Shown in pieces: positions 61,972-64,000 of a stretch of DNA of 64,000 nucleotides. Source of the DNA: Pseudomonadota bacterium (GTDB taxonomy: Bacteria; Pseudomonadota; Alphaproteobacteria; Rhodobacterales; Rhodobacteraceae); NCBI GenBank assembly GCA_020161655.1, contig JAIUPC010000024.1, positions 62,001 to 126,000 on the forward strand, read 5' to 3'. Position 1 is the stretch's first letter. Each line of letters starts with the position of its first letter. The notes under the pieces were generated by a model that worked only from the letters and a program-made list of their open reading frames with translations, did no database searches and was not told where the DNA came from. Position numbers and translations under genes: made by a program.

Positions 61972-62892
61972 GTGCAGACCACCATCAAATCGCCGGTGAC
62001 GTTCACGGGAACCGGGCTTCATTCGGGCCTCCGGGCGCGGATGACGATCAATCCGGCTTCGGCCGAATATGGTATCTGGTTCCGCCGCACCGATGTGATC
62101 GGCAAGGACCCCCTGGTGCCGGCGCGCTGGGACGCGGTCCCGAATGCCCGGCTCTGCACCGTGATCGAGAATGCCGCCGGCGTTCAGGTCTCCACCATCG
62201 AGCATGTCATGGCGGCGCTTGCCGGCTGCGGCATCCACAATGCGCTGATCGAGATCGACGGGCCGGAAGTGCCGATCCTTGATGGCTCCGCCGCGCCCTT
62301 CGCCGCCGGCATCATGGCCCGCGGTATCCGCGTCTTCGACGCGCCGCTGCGCTGCTACGAAGTGCTGAAGCCGGTCGAGGTGCGCGAGGGCGAGGCCTTT
62401 GCCCGTCTGGAACCGGCCGAGACGCTGGAGATCGACTTCGCCATCGACTTCACCGATGCCGCCATCGGCCACCAGCGCAAGCATCTGGTGATGGCGAACG
62501 GCACCTTCCTGCGCGAGCTTTCCGACAGCCGCACCTTCTGCCGTCAGGCGGATGTTGATTTCATGCGCGACAATGGCCTTGCCCTTGGCGGCAGCTACGA
62601 CAATGCCGTTGTCGTCGATGGCGACCGCGTGCTGAGCCCCGGCGGTTTCCGTCACCGTGACGAGCCGGTGCGCCACAAGATGCTCGACGCGCTTGGCGAC
62701 CTCGCGCTCGCCGGGGCGCCGCTTCTGGGCCGCTATACCGGCAACCGCGCCGGCCATGCGATGACCAATAAGCTTCTGCGTGCCTTCTTCGCCATGCCGG
62801 GGGCCTACCGGCTGGTCGAATGCGACGCCGCGCGACGCCGGCTGTTGCCCGGAAGCAGCATCAGCAAGGCTGACGTCCCGGCTGTCGCCTGA
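61972..62892 (+). CDS. lpxC: UDP-3-O-acyl-N-acetylglucosamine deacetylase
   Basis: A 306-residue Zn enzyme, the committed step of lipid A synthesis. TIKSPVTFTGTGLHSG begins the first domain, TIEHVMAALAGCGI contains one Zn His, and VRHKMLDALGDL has the HKxxD Zn site; the catalytic His lies in NRAGHAMTNK. I chose GTG, giving the family-like start MQTTIKSPV; a TTG four codons upstream is possible. The strong ribosome-binding site upstream serves an out-of-frame ATG instead. Confidence 0.93.
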   Translation: MQTTIKSPVTFTGTGLHSGLRARMTINPASAEYGIWFRRTDVIGKDPLVPARWDAVPNARLCTVIENAAGVQVSTIEHVMAALAGCGIHNALIEIDGPEVPILDGSAAPFAAGIMARGIRVFDAPLRCYEVLKPVEVREGEAFARLEPAETLEIDFAIDFTDAAIGHQRKHLVMANGTFLRELSDSRTFCRQADVDFMRDNGLALGGSYDNAVVVDGDRVLSPGGFRHRDEPVRHKMLDALGDLALAGAPLLGRYTGNRAGHAMTNKLLRAFFAMPGAYRLVECDAARRRLLPGSSISKADVPAVA

Positions 62893-62997
62893 CTTCCCGA
62901 ACGCAAGATTGCCGTTTTGCGCAGCCGATTTTTCTGTGCTAGGACGTGGCGAACCGCTCCGCGACGCAGGCCCATCGAGGCCATTGCGGGGAAGCGG

Positions 62998-63876
62998 ATG
63001 ACTGAAGGCAGAGACGGGGGCGGGCAAGGAATGGTGCGGGCGAAAGAAGCGGCAAAACTTGTCGGCGCCCTGGTGCTGGTTGCGTCTCTGACGGCCTGCG
63101 GCGGGGGTGCCCAGAACAAGGGACCCGACCTTGAGAAGATGGATGCCGAGCAGATCTACAAGCTTGGCGAGTTCGAGCTTGCGAACAACCGCAAGAGCGA
63201 CAGTGCCATCAAGTATTTCGCCGAGGTCGAACGGCTTTACCCCTATTCGGAATGGGCCAAGCGCGCGCTCATCATGCAGGCCTTCAGCTATCATCAGGGC
63301 CGCAAGTACGAGGAAAGCCGCTCGGCAGCGCAGCGCTACATCGACACCTATCCCGCCGACGAGGACGCGGCCTATGCCAAGTACCTTCTCGCGCTCAGCT
63401 ATTACGACCAGATCGACGATGTCGGCCGCGATCAGGGTCTGACCTTCCAGGCGCTGCAGGCCTTGCGCGCGGTGATCGAGGAATATCCCGACAGCGAATA
63501 TGCCCAGTCGGCGATCCTGAAGTTCGACCTCGCCTTCGACCATCTCGCGGCGAAGGAAATGGAGATCGGCCGCTACTACCTGAAGCGCCAGCACTATGCC
63601 GCCGCCATCAACCGCTTCCGCGTGGTGGTGGAACAGTACCAGACCACCAGCCACACGCCCGAGGCGCTTTACCGTCTGATCGAAGCCTATCTGTCCCTGG
63701 GCTTCACCGATGAGGCGCAGTCGGCGGGCGCGATCCTGGGCTACAACTTCCAGTCGACGGTCTGGTATCAGGATGCCTACAGGCTGCTGACCCAGAAGGG
63801 GCTGGCGCTGGAAGCCAAGGGCGACGGCTGGCTTGCCACCGTCTATCGCCAGGTCATCAAGGGCGAATGGCTGTGA
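62998..63876 (+). CDS. bamD: Outer membrane assembly lipoprotein BamD (ComL)
   Basis: A 292-residue lipoprotein of the BAM complex. A signal segment LVGALVLVASLTAC with lipobox LTAC-G is followed by TPR-like repeats (AEQIYKLGEFELAN, AIKYFAEVERLYPYSEWAK, YAKYLLALSYYDQI). It sits at the periplasmic face of the outer membrane and helps insert beta-barrels. ATG after GGGGAAG is used; the ATG 11 codons later (AAGGA directly before it) would give a shorter signal peptide. Confidence 0.93.
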   Translation: MTEGRDGGGQGMVRAKEAAKLVGALVLVASLTACGGGAQNKGPDLEKMDAEQIYKLGEFELANNRKSDSAIKYFAEVERLYPYSEWAKRALIMQAFSYHQGRKYEESRSAAQRYIDTYPADEDAAYAKYLLALSYYDQIDDVGRDQGLTFQALQALRAVIEEYPDSEYAQSAILKFDLAFDHLAAKEMEIGRYYLKRQHYAAAINRFRVVVEQYQTTSHTPEALYRLIEAYLSLGFTDEAQSAGAILGYNFQSTVWYQDAYRLLTQKGLALEAKGDGWLATVYRQVIKGEWL

Positions 63877-63880
63877 TCGG

Positions 63881-63903
63881 GGGATGGGCGCATCGCCCAT
63901 CCT
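63881..63903. repeat. Hairpin between bamD and recN, REP-like
   Basis: ATGGGCG cat CGCCCAT with GGG/TCC extending it, followed by CTACG. Like the palindrome before murB it ends in CTACG, a feature of short dispersed palindromes in this family. It may act as the bamD transcript end. Confidence 0.5.
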
Positions 63904-63916
63904 ACGGGGTCGGGTG

Positions 63917-64000
63917 TGCTGCGCGCGCTTGAAATCCGCGACATGCTGCTGATCGACCGGCTGGACCTTCGGTTCCAGCCGGGTCTCAATGTGCTGACCG
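63917..64000 (+). CDS. recN: DNA repair protein RecN, 3'-truncated by the window end
   Basis: Only 28 codons are visible, starting with GTG. LRALEIRDMLLIDRLDLRFQPGLNVLT matches the RecN N terminus immediately before its Walker A motif (in outline EIRDMLLIDRL, FQPGLNVLT). RecN is an SMC-like ATPase in double-strand break repair. The order lpxC-bamD-recN is standard for alphaproteobacteria, which supports the call. Confidence 0.88.

Overview
The window is GC-rich chromosomal DNA from an alphaproteobacterium, almost certainly family Rhodobacteraceae (Rhodobacter/Rhodovulum/Defluviimonas-type). The evidence is a Rhodobacter-style division and cell wall (dcw) cluster with two DUF2484 genes after murC, a DUF1127 gene followed by CCUCCUCCC-loop small RNAs (the CcaF1/CcsR arrangement known from Rhodobacter sphaeroides), proline catabolism by a PutA without its own DNA-binding domain next to a divergent Lrp-type regulator, and a DMSP-lyase-like cupin.

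Positions 1-11.6 kb hold accessory and metabolic genes: a truncated EamA transporter, a fatty-acid hydroxylase/sterol desaturase, an unrecognised PDZ protein with a cysteine-rich motif, an HD-domain protein, an EamA/LysR divergent pair, a three-gene glyoxalase-fold operon divergent from an HxlR regulator, a PhnA-type zinc ribbon protein, a phosphoesterase/lipid-kinase-like pair, and an Lrp regulator divergent from ornithine decarboxylase. Positions 11.6-24.2 kb hold a DUF2235 hydrolase, metF/metR around two inverted repeats, a GDPD/inositol phosphatase pair, a rhomboid protease, putA/putR, prs, tRNA-Leu(UAA), tRNA-Gly(GCC) and a degenerate Hint-domain gene. Positions 24.2-33.3 kb hold pyruvate carboxylase, an FMN lactate dehydrogenase-type gene, a UvrD/PcrA helicase, BenE and a YdeI-type protein.

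Positions 33.34-33.97 kb, read on the minus strand, form a stress small-RNA locus: a DUF1127 protein followed by eight hairpins in four pairs. Seven of the eight loops carry the identical 12-nt anti-Shine-Dalgarno sequence while the stems differ but stay paired. An Mrp/ApbC ATPase and a 660-base gene-free stretch with 10-bp-spaced GGG boxes (candidate MraZ operators) follow.

Positions 35.96-64.0 kb are the dcw cluster: mraZ, rsmH, ftsL, ftsI, murE, murF, mraY, murD, ftsW, murG, murC, murB, ddl, ftsQ, ftsA, ftsZ, then lpxC, bamD and the start of recN. These genes carry out cytoplasmic precursor synthesis (murC-F, ddl, murB), the lipid steps (mraY, murG), septal synthesis (ftsW, ftsI), assembly of the divisome (ftsL, ftsQ, ftsA, ftsZ), and outer-membrane lipid A and protein assembly (lpxC, bamD). 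The cluster is interrupted by extra genes: a metallophosphoesterase plus a Ser/Thr kinase-UspA fusion and an HdeA-like protein between mraY and murD; a DUF4279-like protein and a DMSP-lyase-like cupin between murD and ftsW; a GHNxPP-motif protein before murB; and an inverted marC between murB and ddl. All names are from reading translated sequence and motifs; no database search was run.
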